Below, in pieces: positions 9,404 to 21,379 of a stretch of DNA of 64,000 nucleotides. The DNA comes from Scenedesmus sp. ARA3 (Eukaryota > Chlorophyta > Chlorophyceae > Sphaeropleales > Scenedesmaceae): positions 100,268-164,267 of the forward strand of contig RWJK01001753.1 in assembly GCA_004335835.1 (NCBI GenBank), in the 5' to 3' direction. The notes under the pieces are model-generated. The model ran no database searches, had not been told where the DNA came from, and saw nothing but the letters and a program-made list of their open reading frames with translations. The number at the start of each line of letters is the position of its first letter. Position 1 is the stretch's first letter. Made by a program: the position numbers and the translations under genes.

Positions 9404-11301
9404 AAGGCGCTGCATGTCCCCAACACGTAGTGGGTGCAATGTTGCAGTGGCTGTAGAGGGCGCTGTATGCAGAGCTTGTGGCGTGGCTAGTGCCTGTGGC
9501 AGTTGGTTCCACACCAGCTGCATCAGCTGCAACAGGCTTGTTATAGCCTGCGCTGCGCATGGCTGTGTAGCTGTGCGGCTGCGCAGGGGCTTCGGCCGAG
9601 GTGTTTAGGCGGCCGGCGTGGTGGATGGTTTGCAGGAGAGCGTTGTAGTGGGGCGTGGAGTGTAGCAGAGTCGCTGCTGTCGCAGGGGTGAAGGTTGCCC
9701 AGGTGCATGCTGTGTGGCTGTCCTGCTACAGTACACACCAGGTGCCTCATACTGCCGTTGATTTGGTACATGTGTGCACACTCCTCAGGATGCTGTTTGC
9801 TTGGCACCCTGGTAGGACAGCTTCTGAGCACGTTCTGTGCAGCTTAGCAGCACGCGCACTGCTTCAGCCAACGGGGGCATATGCAGCACCTGCTGTGGCA
9901 CATGCATGGCCATATGGTTCCTGCAAGGTCCGACAGTCCTGCAGAGGTCCTGCAGATTGTGCGTGCACAGCGCATGGTGCGGCTGTGGGGTGCGAGCTCA
10001 GCCTTGCAGCCTGGTCGACTTGGGGCGGCTAGGCGACTGCTGTCGAGTGGCTGGTGCAGATTATGTGCATGCGTGTTGTGTCATCTTTGTTTGTGAGCAT
10101 TCTTCAGCGTTGAGAGGAACGGTATTGCAGGCCTGCGATCTGCTGGCCTTGGATGCATTTGGCGTATGTGCAACGATTCGGGTGTTGTAGATAGAGGGGT
10201 TGCATGGTGCTTTTATGCGGCATACGCCACTACAGACACCTGGTGAATAGGAAGCTGCAAGTAGCTCAGCTCGGGCTGTTGGGTGTTGTGTTTTGACGGC
10301 TGCTTGCATCCATGCTGCTGTCTTACGGGGTTGCAGCTGCGTCGGCGGACCTGATGTGGGTGACAGGGCAGCAGGGATGCCTGGCGTGAGCCGAGTGGTG
10401 GTACCTGGTTGGTGCCAGCAATCTGTGTGCACACACGTGCATGCTTGCTGTGCAGAACAGCTTCTGCTGTGCAGCTTCATTGTTGAGTGCTGGCAAACGT
10501 GGGCAGACCCTTAGTGCAGGGTTCATGCGGCGTGGCTTGTCCATGCCCCCTGCTTGACACCTGTAGCCCCCAGCAGTGCTGCTAGGTTGCTGTGTTCAAG
10601 GTGTGTAGACGGTGTGGTCGTCTACGTGCGTCACAAGGTAACAAATCCGGCGCTAGTGCTGGTTAACCAGACAGAACGTTTTGTCCAATGATAGTGCAAG
10701 GCGTAGTCTAGCTGTCTGGACATGTACGACTGCTACGTTTGCTGCTGTTATGTGATTGATTGTCCTGCATTACCCTTCACAGCTTCTAGCGCTGCCTGGT
10801 GCTGCTCTGATTGTTCAGAACAGGCCTCTTGATTGCCAACACTCACCGAGCGGCTACAGCCTGTAGCAAGCGGCTTGCTGCCTGTCACAGTGTGCAGCCT
10901 GTTCTGAGTGCAAGAACGCCGTGCACCGCAGCATGAACCGTCAAGGGTTGATCCTATTGGTGATGCTCCCATTCTACTGGTTGCTGGACGTTGAACACCC
11001 CAACCTCCGCCCGGAGTTTGGTTGACCCGCCCAGTTGACATGTACTCATGGCGGCCCACCTTAGCCAGCAAAAACATAGATTTTCACGACGTAAGGCATA
11101 ATAGAAAATATATGAGTGTTTCAAGAGGTAAAATCGATCCGTTGCATATGGTAATCAGGAGTGCCCTTTCAGCAGCCTCTGTTGTGCCCCTTTCTCCTCC
11201 CGTATGTGCTCGCGGTTTGGTACATGTAGCGGTAACATCCCAGCAGCTAAAACAGGACACCGCTTGTTATTAGAGAGACTGCACGTGAGTCATATGGTCA
11301 G
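9404..11301. other. 3' flank of the dehydrogenase-like gene and promoter region of the bHLH gene; no gene seen
   Basis: 9.4 to about 10.7 kb is rich in G and T on the plus strand, as are other gene 3' flanks here, and may be 3' UTR. Base composition changes near 10.7 kb and the last 500 bp should carry the promoter and 5' UTR of the bHLH gene. Open frames here have no recognisable domains. Confidence 0.45.
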
Positions 11302-13491
11302 ATGAAGGAGGACAGCGTTGTTGAAAGTGGCTCGCCCTCAGATGCTGCTGCCAGACTCTGCGCAGAGGCGATCACAACCCTTAGTAATGCCGCTGACACT
11401 AGGAAAAAGAGAATGCTAGGCAGGCAGCCGACTGCCACTATGGCTCAGCAGCAGCCCAATTTGGGCCTGGGAGGCCTAGCGAACATCGGTGGAGGCCTTG
11501 GATATCCAGAACTGGCGCTGTTGAGCAGCCTTGGTGCGCACGGTCTAGGAATGGGCAACATGGGCAGTGGCATGGGCCAGATGCCAGCATATGGGCACCC
11601 CGAAGGGCAGCCCCAGCCTGCAGATCAAGATGAACAGCGTCAAGGTGGACGGGGTGGAGGGCGCACTCGATCCGGGGGCGACTCCCGCTCCAGCAGTGCA
11701 TACGCAAGCAGGCACCAGGCAGCAGAGCAGCGCCGCAGGACACGCATCAATGAAAGGTGCGGGCAATGTCAATATAATTGACTTATCAGCATTCAGGGGT
11801 TGCAGCGGTTTGTAGGACAAAAAGGAAACTACTAAACACACGGTGTCCCCCGTGATCTGCCTGACCCGCCTGGTTCACAGGCACGCCGGATACCTAGGCA
11901 CGGGAACACGATGTGGTCATCCGCTTGACGCCGCGCTTCGCTAGCATGCTGCTGAGTTTGCCTCCCTTTTGCTTTCAGCTCTGCTGCCTGCTGACTCGCG
12001 TGCCCCTGCCTGCCCTGCCCCATCTGCCTGCCTGCGTCATATGTTGCTGCTACTTGCTTCGGCAGGTTGGAGCTGCTTCGGAAACTCGTGCCACATGCGG
12101 AGAGGGCCAACACAGCATGCTTCTTGGAGGAGGTCATCAAGTACATTGAGCTGCTCAGGAGCCGCAACGCCAGCCTGGAAAAGATGATTAAAGACTTGCA
12201 GGCAGGAGGTGCCACCAGCAGCGGCGGAGCAGCTGCAGCTGCAGCAGCAGGCAACAACAACACCCTGCCAGCGCCGCCAGCGCTCGACCTACGCCAGCAG
12301 CAAGCCTCCGCCGCTGCCGCAGCAGCAGCAGCAGCAGAGGCCCAGCAGGCAGAAGCTGCTGCAGCTGCAGATGCTGCTGCTGCAGCCGCGGCTGCCGCTG
12401 CTGCAGCCGTGCCTGCGCCAGCACCCCAGGCAGCACCTGCCGTGGATGCAGCAGCAGCAGCAGCAGCATCTGCACCCATGCCTTCCACTAGCCAGGCACT
12501 GCTGGGCCTGCAGGGGCTGCTGCCCCAGGGCATCGATGTGCAGACGCTGCTGCAGCAGGCCCTAATCAATGCACAGGCGCAGCTGCTGCAGCAGCACCAG
12601 CAGCACCAGGCGCTTGTGGCTCAGCAGCAGCCAACAAGCAGCAGCGGCGGCCCAGCCATGTCAGGCGGAGGCGCGGCTTCTAACCCAGCAGCAGCAACCA
12701 CCAGCTCAGCTGGCGCGGCTCCCAGCCAGCAGCAGCAGCAGCAAGCGGCGGCAGCAGCCGCTGTAGAGCAGCAGCAGCAGAATGCGCAGATGCAGAACCA
12801 CCAGCTGCTGGCGGCACCCCCAAGCCTTGTGCTGCATCCTCCTGCAGCAGCAGCAGCTGTGCCGGGCCAGCAGCAGCCGTCCATTTTGTCGACACTCTCG
12901 ACGCCTGCAGGCGGCATCACGCCAGATCTGTTTGCTGCACCTGCCGCTAAGCCTCCGTCTCCAGGTGCAGCAGCTGCTGCAGGCAACAACGCTGGCAGCA
13001 CTATCATCCCTGGATCCACGCTGCCCGCAGATCTGCAGAAGCTGATGGTGCAGCTGGACCCTACCGCTGCTGCTGCTGCTGCTGCTGTGCCGGCATCTGC
13101 AGCACCAGCTGGTGCTGGCATGCTGTCGCCGGCTGGCTCGCTGCTGAGTACGCTGTCAGGCGCCGCAGCAGCAGCTGCTGCAAACGGCGGCGGCAGCAGC
13201 AACGGCATGGCCATGCTGCAGGGCCTGCAGCAGCAGCAGCAGCAAGGTGCGGCGCCGTATGCGGCTGCTAGTGGCATGGCAGGCAGTGCCGGCCTGCACA
13301 GCTCTGCTTTCCTGGCGGGTCTGTCTGCTGTGGCTGCTGCCGGCGCGGCAGAGACTGCTGCTGCGAATGCGCTTGTTGAGAGGCAGCAGGCGGCGGCTGC
13401 CGCTGCTGCTGCTGCAGCTGCAGCGGCTGATCTGGATGAGGATGGTGGGAAGGCTATGCCGCACAAGAAGAGGAAGATGCTGGTGCTGTGA
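11302..13491 (+). CDS. bHLH transcription factor, BIM-like
   Basis: Two exons, 11302-11756 and 12066-13491, 626 residues. The intron splits the bHLH domain at the end of the basic region. The basic region RHQAAEQRRRTRINER has the His138-Glu142-Arg146 triad that reads E-box/G-box DNA. Helix-loop-helix follows (LELLRKLVPHAE, then TACFLEEVIKYIELLRS), closest to plant BIM (BES1-interacting Myc-like) proteins, whose second helix has the same FLLEVIEYIQ pattern. The rest is Gln/Ala/Pro-rich low complexity, typical of activation regions, and the C-terminus ends with HKKRKM, a probable nuclear localisation signal. Start is the first in-frame ATG; ATGs at 11413 and 11443 are alternatives. Target genes cannot be told from sequence. 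Confidence 0.88.
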
Positions 13492-16400
13492 GCATTGGCG
13501 AGGCATCTACTGTTATCGGTGGTTTGCTGTGCGTCGGGGAGGTTGCGGGGTGCTCAGCGGCAGGTGGTGTTTGCAGGGGCGTGCATGTAGAAAGCAGCAG
13601 CCGGTCGGGAGTTTTATGGTTGATCTGCTAGCTGGCAGCTTGCTTCTGGGAGCTGTCACGTGCTGTTGCATGGCAAGGTTTGGGAGCTGCGTAGGAGCAG
13701 CCACTGCTGCTGCGGTGTAAGGCACGGCAGCAGCAGCAGCAGCAAAGCTTCGCAGCGCGATCACTTTGCGGTCGTTGTCATGTCTAGATTGGGTTGCCGT
13801 GCATGCATACGGTTAGTGCCCGTGTTGGCGCCACTTGTTTTTGGTCGTGCATGTTGCATGCTACGCCAGTAGACATCAAACATATACACAGCACCTGGGC
13901 CGTTTTGGCCATTCTGCTGTGCTGCTGCGTTCACAGATTCAGTGGCAGGTGGTGGCCAAAACTTTTGGGCGGATCGCAGAGGTACCATTTGAGCAATGCT
14001 TTTACTGCTTTGCAGCAACAGCTCTCTGCTGAAAGCTGCTGTACTAAGGCTGAAGGTTGTGCTGGTTGGTCAATGTTTGTTGACTTTGGATGGTTTGCGT
14101 GTTGCGGGAAGGCATTGTCTGGCCGCTCCCAAGCACTTTGCTTCCGGGGTCTATGGCAGCACTCGCTTGTTTTGACATAGAAGAGCATTGCCGAGCAACA
14201 AGGGCTCAAAGGACCTCACAAAACCTGCTGCGGTGCATACGCCGTTACTCGGCAGGCTTGTGCTGACATGGTCAGTGCTCTGCCAGGCTATAATCGCTTT
14301 GTCGGTGGTTGATGCAACGCATGGCGCGGCCGGTACTGCACTTGCATGTGTGGCGCATTTGTCGCGCCCGCTCGTATGGTTTCACAGCAGCTGCCCGGCT
14401 TAGCGGCATGACAGCCGCGTTGCTGGTGCTCCTGCTACTGATCAGGGCATCTGCTGGCGCAAGGAGTGCAGCAGTTTGAAAACAGGGCGTGGCAGGTGGT
14501 GTACACATGTGTGGGTTGTCTGCGGTACTGTTCAGCGAGGTTGCTTCTTTCGTTGACCCTGCGTCAGCATTAGCTGCATGTCCCATCACGGCATGCCTAT
14601 CAAAAAGGCCGACTTGTTGTACAACACACACACCAGCTATAGGTGCAGATGCGTTTGAGCATGCGTGTGTGCCGCAGCGTGCAACGCAGCGGGCGTCCTT
14701 TTGCGCTGCTGTGGATGTGTGTGTGCGTGTCTTCTTTCCGAGCTGGCTAGGGGTGCGTGCACATTTTTGCATGCGTAGGAACGGCAGCACAGCAAATGTG
14801 GATGGCCGTTGCACCCCTTCAGACTCTGCTAGGACTGAGCAAACTGGCGATGGTAGGGGCGCTGTTGTGGTGCGCGCATCAGCGTCACTTTACACTGCAT
14901 TGATGGCTCAGCGCAGCGTCGCGTGCAGCCTTGTTTGGTGTTTAGGTCTTTCACATATATATGAGAGGTAGCGCTCTGCCTGGCTACCTGATGTCTTTTT
15001 GCTGCTGCGGCGTGCCTGGCAGATTGCTGCAGGCATAGCTGCTGCATGCTAGATACGGCTAGAGTGCTTCCTTTTTGTCATTGTCAGCGGCGTCACTTTA
15101 CCATAGACGTTGTGGCATGGTGGTGACACAATGCATTGGACACAATGCATTGTGTGCAGCGGACTACTGCTTGTGATGCAGGGGTGAGGTTCTGCTGTGC
15201 TTGTAAAGCCCTGCCCAGGGCCTAACGAGTGCAGCAGTTAACTGCAGGCCTTGCACATAACACCTTTGTTTACTGCTGGCGCAAAAAGAGGCTGGGATCC
15301 TGGTGTGGGTTCTTCTTTGTTATCTTACCTAGGCACACGAATTCAGCCGCAGCTGGTACCACTTTTGTGCTTGTTTTCATGTTGGTGGCTGTTGTTGAGC
15401 CAGTGCAACTAGCATTCGTGGCAGACGCAGCAGCATTACCCGCCGATGATATAGATGTGTGGCGCTTTCGGGCGGTCTTATATAATTACTAGCGCACCTT
15501 ACATATGGCATATGGCAGGATGCCTGCACACAAATTGTGAAGGAGTGTGCGGTGCGTGCTGCTGCAGCTCTGCGTGCGAGCTGCGTGGATTGTGGTTGTG
15601 CACCAGTAGAGTTGCGGTGCTTGGTCAGATGTGGGGAGGTCTGCAGTGTGCTCGCTGTGCGTGTGTTTGCAGATGCTGCCTTGACGTTATATACACATCA
15701 CCACACTTGGAGTTTGGCGAATTGTTTAAGCAGTTGATGAAAAAGCAGATGGTTGCAGGAAAAGGCGGCTGTGAGTTGCCTGGTCTGGTGTTGCCTTGCA
15801 GGCAGCCTCGCTTGCATGGTGGCTGCTGCCATATATATCTACATTGCTGTCTGTACTATGCGGCCCTGCCTTTGGAATGCTACGCTACGGTGTGTGTGCA
15901 TACGTAGTGTATGCTGCGATGTGATGTTGCTCGTTCAAACCAACAGGTAGGAACCCAACACTGTGTGCGCTCGTGGTGGGTCAGGTGTCGGCCCGTGTTA
16001 TAACACGTTTTGTCGGCCCGCAACCTGCAACCCTATTGCATCACTGGAACAGGTGTGGCAAGTGGACGTCGATGTTTCAGACATGCGTGCGTATCTGCCG
16101 GTGTGTTGATGGGCCGGTGTGTTGATGGGCCTGGGGGTCATTCAACACACTGTGCCTAGGTTTGGGGATGGCTGTATGCACTCGCATGCCAGGCCAGACA
16201 TCCCTGCACACAGTGGTCAGGTGGTGTTGCAGCATGCCTGTGCTGCAGCTGTTCACCTTGTGCATGGCGTGCACTCCCCCTGCATGGTGTGTGGCCCCCC
16301 GCTGGCTACCCTCAGTCAAGAAACTGGCGTGTGTGCTGGCAGCGCCGCTGCTGCGGCGCTTGCAGCCATTTGCTGCGCTTTTTTTTGCTGCGCTTTTGCA

Positions 16401-17300
16401 ACCCAATTGATGCATGGCAGGTGCCGGGCAGCTGCTCATCTTGCAGGCCTGGGAGCTCTGCCGTGCTGTTTTTGATTCGGGTCACTTTCGAAGCTTTTCC
16501 TGGATTGGATGTGTGTGCATTGCTTGCTGCTGAACCTAATCGCGCTTGAGCTGCCAGTGATGCTTCAGCTTTCAGCTTTGGGCTGTGGGTGCAGCAAGAC
16601 TGTGGCCATTGTGGTGCTGTTGAGCATCCGGCAGCTTCTGTACAGCTTCAGAGCATGCTAGGGACATCTCGCCCGGGCTGTGTGTTACGCGCTGAGGATT
16701 GTAACATGATGATGTGCCTGAGCCACCACCTGTGCTTCAAATTGATGCAGCAAGCTGGCTGGTAGCAGCTAGCCGCCTGGATCACTCAATGACTTGATCG
16801 TGAAACCCTCAGGGGCTGAGGTGTCCAGTATGGACTGAATCCAATCGGCAACTGTCTGTGTATGGACTGTTCACAAATGTGCCAGCAAGTGCGTCACCTG
16901 CAGCTTTGCCAAAGCTGTATGATACAGCTAGCACTCAGTGCAGCCTGCATGCTGGTAGAATCTGCACCTGTCTGCAGCACACGCGGTTTACCTAGCGAGT
17001 TGCAGATGCGCAATCGCAATGTTGGCATCGTCAGCCATGGCTGCTACCTCAAACATCAGGCAAAGACACTTCACCTGCAGGACCAGCTGGTCTGTCACTT
17101 CTTCCAAACTTCTGGGTTTAGGTCAGCGCCCAGTAATCTGAGCCTATACGTGCGAGGCGCGGGTTGAGTGAACGTACCTGCTCGCGTTGATCATCGTGAG
17201 GAGGCCCAGAATCTGCGCGTGCATCGTCGACAGCATCAGTGCTGTCCCATTGTGCCTGCCACCGCCATTGCGGCATCAACGCCCGCATACCTTTCATAAT
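13492..17300. other. 3.8 kb without a recognised gene; G/T-rich 3' flank
   Basis: From the bHLH stop to about 16.7 kb the plus strand is rich in G and T, with no frame of family-like protein. The longest frame (14489-14971) is Cys/Ala-rich and has no domain I know. A very long 3' UTR or a non-coding transcript is possible. From 16.7 kb composition becomes balanced, and the last 500 bp should hold the promoter of the LCAT-like gene. Confidence 0.45.
16700..16705 (+). promoter_or_regulatory. Possible TGTAA poly(A) signal at the end of the G/T-rich stretch
   Basis: TGTAAC lies where the G/T-rich composition stops. If it is the poly(A) signal of the bHLH gene, the 3' UTR would be about 3.2 kb. 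Confidence 0.3.
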
Positions 17301-20300
17301 ATGAGCTATCTGGTGATTCTGGCGGTTCTGCTTGCCAGTGCATCGCAGGCACTGGCACAGCCCCCAATCATCATTCTGCCAGGTGCGTGAGAGACAGAGA
17401 GTGGTTTTCGCCTGCTGCAAACAACCCACCCTAACGCAAACTGCGTATCATCAATGTATAGCGGCGGGGTTCTTGCTTAAGCACGACTTGCCCTCCTTGC
17501 CGTTGACTACACTTCAAACTATGAAGTCTGTGCGTGCAGCATAAAGCAGCCTGCTTGCACTGCCATACTACGACCATGCCTTGTATCTGTCATTCTAACC
17601 GCGCCGCTGGCCCAAGCTGGCTGCTGCTGGCTGCAGTGCAGCATCTGCTGCTGCAGGGCTTGCAGCTCTCTTCAGTCTGGTTCCTCTGCGCCCAGGTGTC
17701 GCCTGCGGGATCCTGCATATGAGCTCAGTACACCTCCAGAGCACCCTAATCTCTGTTACGTATTGACCCCTGCTGTTTATTTGCATGCTGCAGGCCTGCT
17801 GGACTCGCAGCTGATCGTTACTTACAACAAGAGCGCTGACAGCTCCGCAGCATGCAACAACAACTTCAACAACACCGTGATGTGGGTCCCCTCCATCGGC
17901 AATGCTACAGAGATAGGGAACTTCCTCACCACCTTTGCAGCCGGGCCTGGCAAGCAGTTGCCTGACTGCTGGTTCCACGTTATGCAGCTGCAGCGCAACG
18001 CCGCCAGGCAAGTACGTTGAGCACCTCATCACCCGCAACCTTTTTTAAAACAGCCCCTGCAATGCTTAGGCCCATGCGCAGCAGCAGCAGCAGCAGCAGC
18101 AACGCCAGTTGGCTGCAGTGCCGTCCTGAAATCCGTGCCGCCAGCGCCCCACCGGCTGGCAGGCCCAGGCCAGAGCCGCTGCTGTGCAGTGCAGTTTGCT
18201 GCATCTGCTCAACGGCCTTGCCGCTCAAAGACAACCCTACGCATGCAACAGCAGGGCTGGAGCCCTTGCTCCCTGTGTTTAGGCAGATGCAGTACCTACT
18301 AGTGTTAGTAACACTTACTACTGCGCAGCAGACGCACAGCATATGCAGCGCACGGCATATGGGCTGATGCACACCTACTGCGCTGCTGACGTCAATGCTT
18401 TTCATCATGCTTCCTTTCCCTGTCATGCATGCAGGAAGATCTTCACCAGCAACATTGGCGTCACGGTCAGGCCTGCACTTTCCATCAGCCAGTCATACGT
18501 GCTCAAGCCTCTCCAGAGGCTGCTGCTTGCAAAAACTGGCCTGAACTACAGCGCCAGCCGCATCAAAGTGTTGGCCTATGGTGAGGCTGCTGTGGTTGTG
18601 TCGGCAGCAGCAGCAGCTGTGGGTGTGTCGGCAGCAGCAGCAGCTGTGGGTGTGTCAGCAGCAGCACACCACACCAAGCAGCTGCATCTGCGACGGCTAC
18701 CAGCCACGCTGCTGCTGCACATGCTATGGATGCCATGTACCCCATAGGTGCATACCCTGTTGTGCTTCATTGCAGCCTGGCGATCAGATCTGATCAGCGT
18801 GATCACCGCTGCTGCTGCTGCTGCTGCTGCAGATTGGCGGCTGGACATCAACAGCATGACGAGGGGCGGGCAGCTGGCGCAGCTGCGTGGCAGGATCCAG
18901 ACAATTTCCCGCCAATTCAAGAACGAAAGCGTCATTCTTGTTGGCTACTCCCAGGGAAATCTTGTGGCTCGCGCTCTTCTGCGCGACACCAAAATGTGAG
19001 CTTGTGTCTTTCTGCATTCAGCAGTACTTGTGCTGCTGCTGCTACTGTTGCTGCTGCTCTGTACTTGATATCTTGCAGCCTTTCGTAGTGCAGTATGTCT
19101 GCCTACCTGCAGCAGCTGCATTTTTCTGCACGCAACCAACCCCTCATCCGCAGGCCTGCACTCGCACCTGGTATGCGTTGTTGCATCTTTCGTCATCTGT
19201 CATCCTGTCATCCTGCCACAACCACTGGCGCTCTGCAACCTGCTGCTCCCTGCATGCAGGCAAGCCCTCGTCAAAGGGTACATTGCAATCGCCCCTCCTT
19301 TCGGAGGATCCGCTCGCGTGATGGGTGCCCTGAGCAGTGGCGCACTCGAAGGCAACATCATGCCGGACCTGGAAGCAAAACTGCAAATTCCGCCGCCTTA
19401 CAATCAAATTATCAGCCGTGAATACCTCATGTACAATGCTGCACAGGAGCTTGCAAGCCTTGCAATGCAGGCACCCAGCCCTGCCGGGTTCCCCGGTGAT
19501 CCAGTGAGTATGCAGTTTGTGACTTTCGGGGCTCCGCGCTTTGCAGTTTTTTGGTTGGGCGACGGCGCAGTTTTTGACACAGAAGCCTCAGCTTGATTGC
19601 GCTTGCTTTGAAATCAAGTATATCGCCAGGATTGCACACAGTGTGTGCACGTGATGGTTGGCTGGTAATCACTCTTTCCTCTGTATGCGGCACATGACCC
19701 GCTCACGTGCTGACATGCATGCAGGCAGACAAGCAGTTGGGACCAGCAGGATGGCCTTCTTTTTGGGGGCCAGGCACTTCTTGCACATGCCATGCGCAGG
19801 CCGCATGTGCTGACTCGATGTTTATGTTGTCCCGCATGCTGCAGGTGGTTGCTGTTGCTGGGCCCAAGAGCTATAAGGTCAGCCAGCTGGGGCAGCTCTT
19901 CAGTGATATCGGCCAGCCAATGCTGGTGAGTCAGCAGTTTTTGTTGTGAAACACTACATCATGGGCCATGCTTCAACGATGCCAGCTGGCTGTGTGCTCT
20001 GCCTGCCTGCGCTGTTGCATGCTGCTGCCTGCCTAGAGGGATGATAAACAGGCAGGCAGGCGTGCAGGCAGGCGGCAGCACGCGTGCACAGCCCCACACA
20101 GCTGCCAAGTAACTTGCTGCGCCTGGCTGTGCAATTATTGATTATATAGTTTTATTGTTGTATCATTTTTGGGGCTTCCGGGCTTCACAAACACAAACTA
20201 TCCCTAGCAGCCGCCTGCTGTGCTTCCTGCCCGCTGCGGCAGCCGCCCTCCACCAACGCAGCACTTGCCGAACAACAACAGAACGCAGCACTTGCCGAAC

Positions 20301-21379
20301 AACAAAGGAAAACTCTCCCTTTACAACACATCCGCCAGCCCGCTGCTCTTCGCTGGCACCTTTTAGGCAACATCAGTCACCTGCATGCGTGCGAAACTGC
20401 GCCTGTTTTGTTGAACGCCTTGCGGCACTGCCGCCAACATGCTCCGTGTCCCTGCCCGAGGACTTTCATGGTGTTGAGGAGCAGAAACAGGGTGAGCTTG
20501 AGCAGCAGTTGTTGCTTGTGTAAATCCTGGACGCACAACAAAAATGAAGTATGCTTGTTACGGCTGCATGCAGGCAGAAGCGCTCAAGAGCCAGGTGGAT
20601 GCGTCCGACTTTGTACCCATCCCTGGAGTGCCCACCTACTGCATCTACGGCGGCGCACAGCCCACTCCCACGCAGCTCACCTACAAAGCTGCCTTTGCAG
20701 CCGACAAAATCAACGAGCTTCCCGTCACTGCTGGTTTTGTGGACGGGGACTCTGTGGTGCCCCTCAGCAGCCTGAGCCTGTGTGATAAGTGAGTGGCTGC
20801 TGTTCTTTCCTGCAAGGCTCTGCGTCTTTCCTGCAGGGCTCTGCTTGTTTTCCTGCAAGCCTCTGCAGGCTCTGTGGTGCCCCTGACCAGCCTGAGCCTG
20901 TGTGACGAGTGAGGGCTGCTGTCGTATAATCTGCAACTGCTGCTCCAGTTATTATATGTGCTGCGTCTGCACTTCAGAGCGCCAGAGACATGGCTTATCC
21001 GCACACGTGCGCAATTCAATACGACTGAGATGCCTTGTGCTGGGGCAGCATCAGATGCAGACAACAGCGGGTGCAACACTTCTGTCATTCTGACCGCTCA
21101 CACGGCGGGGTTCTTGCTGCCATACGCTTGACTGATACCACACTGGCATGACTCGGCAGCGGCTCGCTTATTGAGTAGCATTCTGGCTGCCGCGTATCAC
21201 CCTGCTGCTCTGCTCACACACCTCGCGTTGTCCGCGCTGCTTGTACCTTCTGCAGGCTGACCGACAAAGACAACGTGTACAAACTGATGGGCAAGATCAA
21301 CCATTTCACCGTCTTAAACGAAACTGCTGGCCTGGCGGCTATCGCCAAAGCCTTTGAAAAGATCCTTGAGAAGAAGTAG
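17301..21379 (+). CDS. Secreted or ER-lumen LCAT-family lipase/acyltransferase
   Basis: Exons 17301-17382, 17794-18007, 18435-18580, 18833-18995, 19260-19503, 19845-19925, about 20377-20491 (uncertain start), 20578-20788, 21256-21379; about 459 residues, normal for the family. A signal peptide (MSYLVILAVLLASASQALA) leads to PPIIILPGLLDSQL, the LCAT N-terminal PG motif, then YDWRL and the nucleophile elbow GYSQG (Ser about 188), APPFGGS, YKVSQLGQLFSDIG, PGVPTYCIYGG, the acid DGDSVVP and the His of INHFTVLN. The Ser-Asp-His triad is thus complete. The family includes LCAT, phospholipase A and phospholipid:diacylglycerol acyltransferases; substrate is unknown. Intron 2 appears to use a GC donor. 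Exon 7 is weakly conserved and its acceptor was chosen mainly by phase. Confidence 0.86.
20871..20908 (+). repeat. Copy of the end of LCAT-like exon 8 with donor
   Basis: Repeats 20751-20788 (SVVPLSSLSLCD) with Ser to Thr, a synonymous Asp change and an altered last codon, followed by GTGAGG. It lies about 120 bp downstream in intron 8. Confidence 0.8.

Noticed and set aside
12621..13466. 281-residue open frame on the minus strand
   Set aside because: It is the Ala/Cys-rich shadow of the CAG-rich second exon of the bHLH gene.
14489..14971. 160-residue plus-strand frame in the gene-poor stretch
   Set aside because: Not similar to any family I know, no exon partners, composition explained by G/T-rich DNA.
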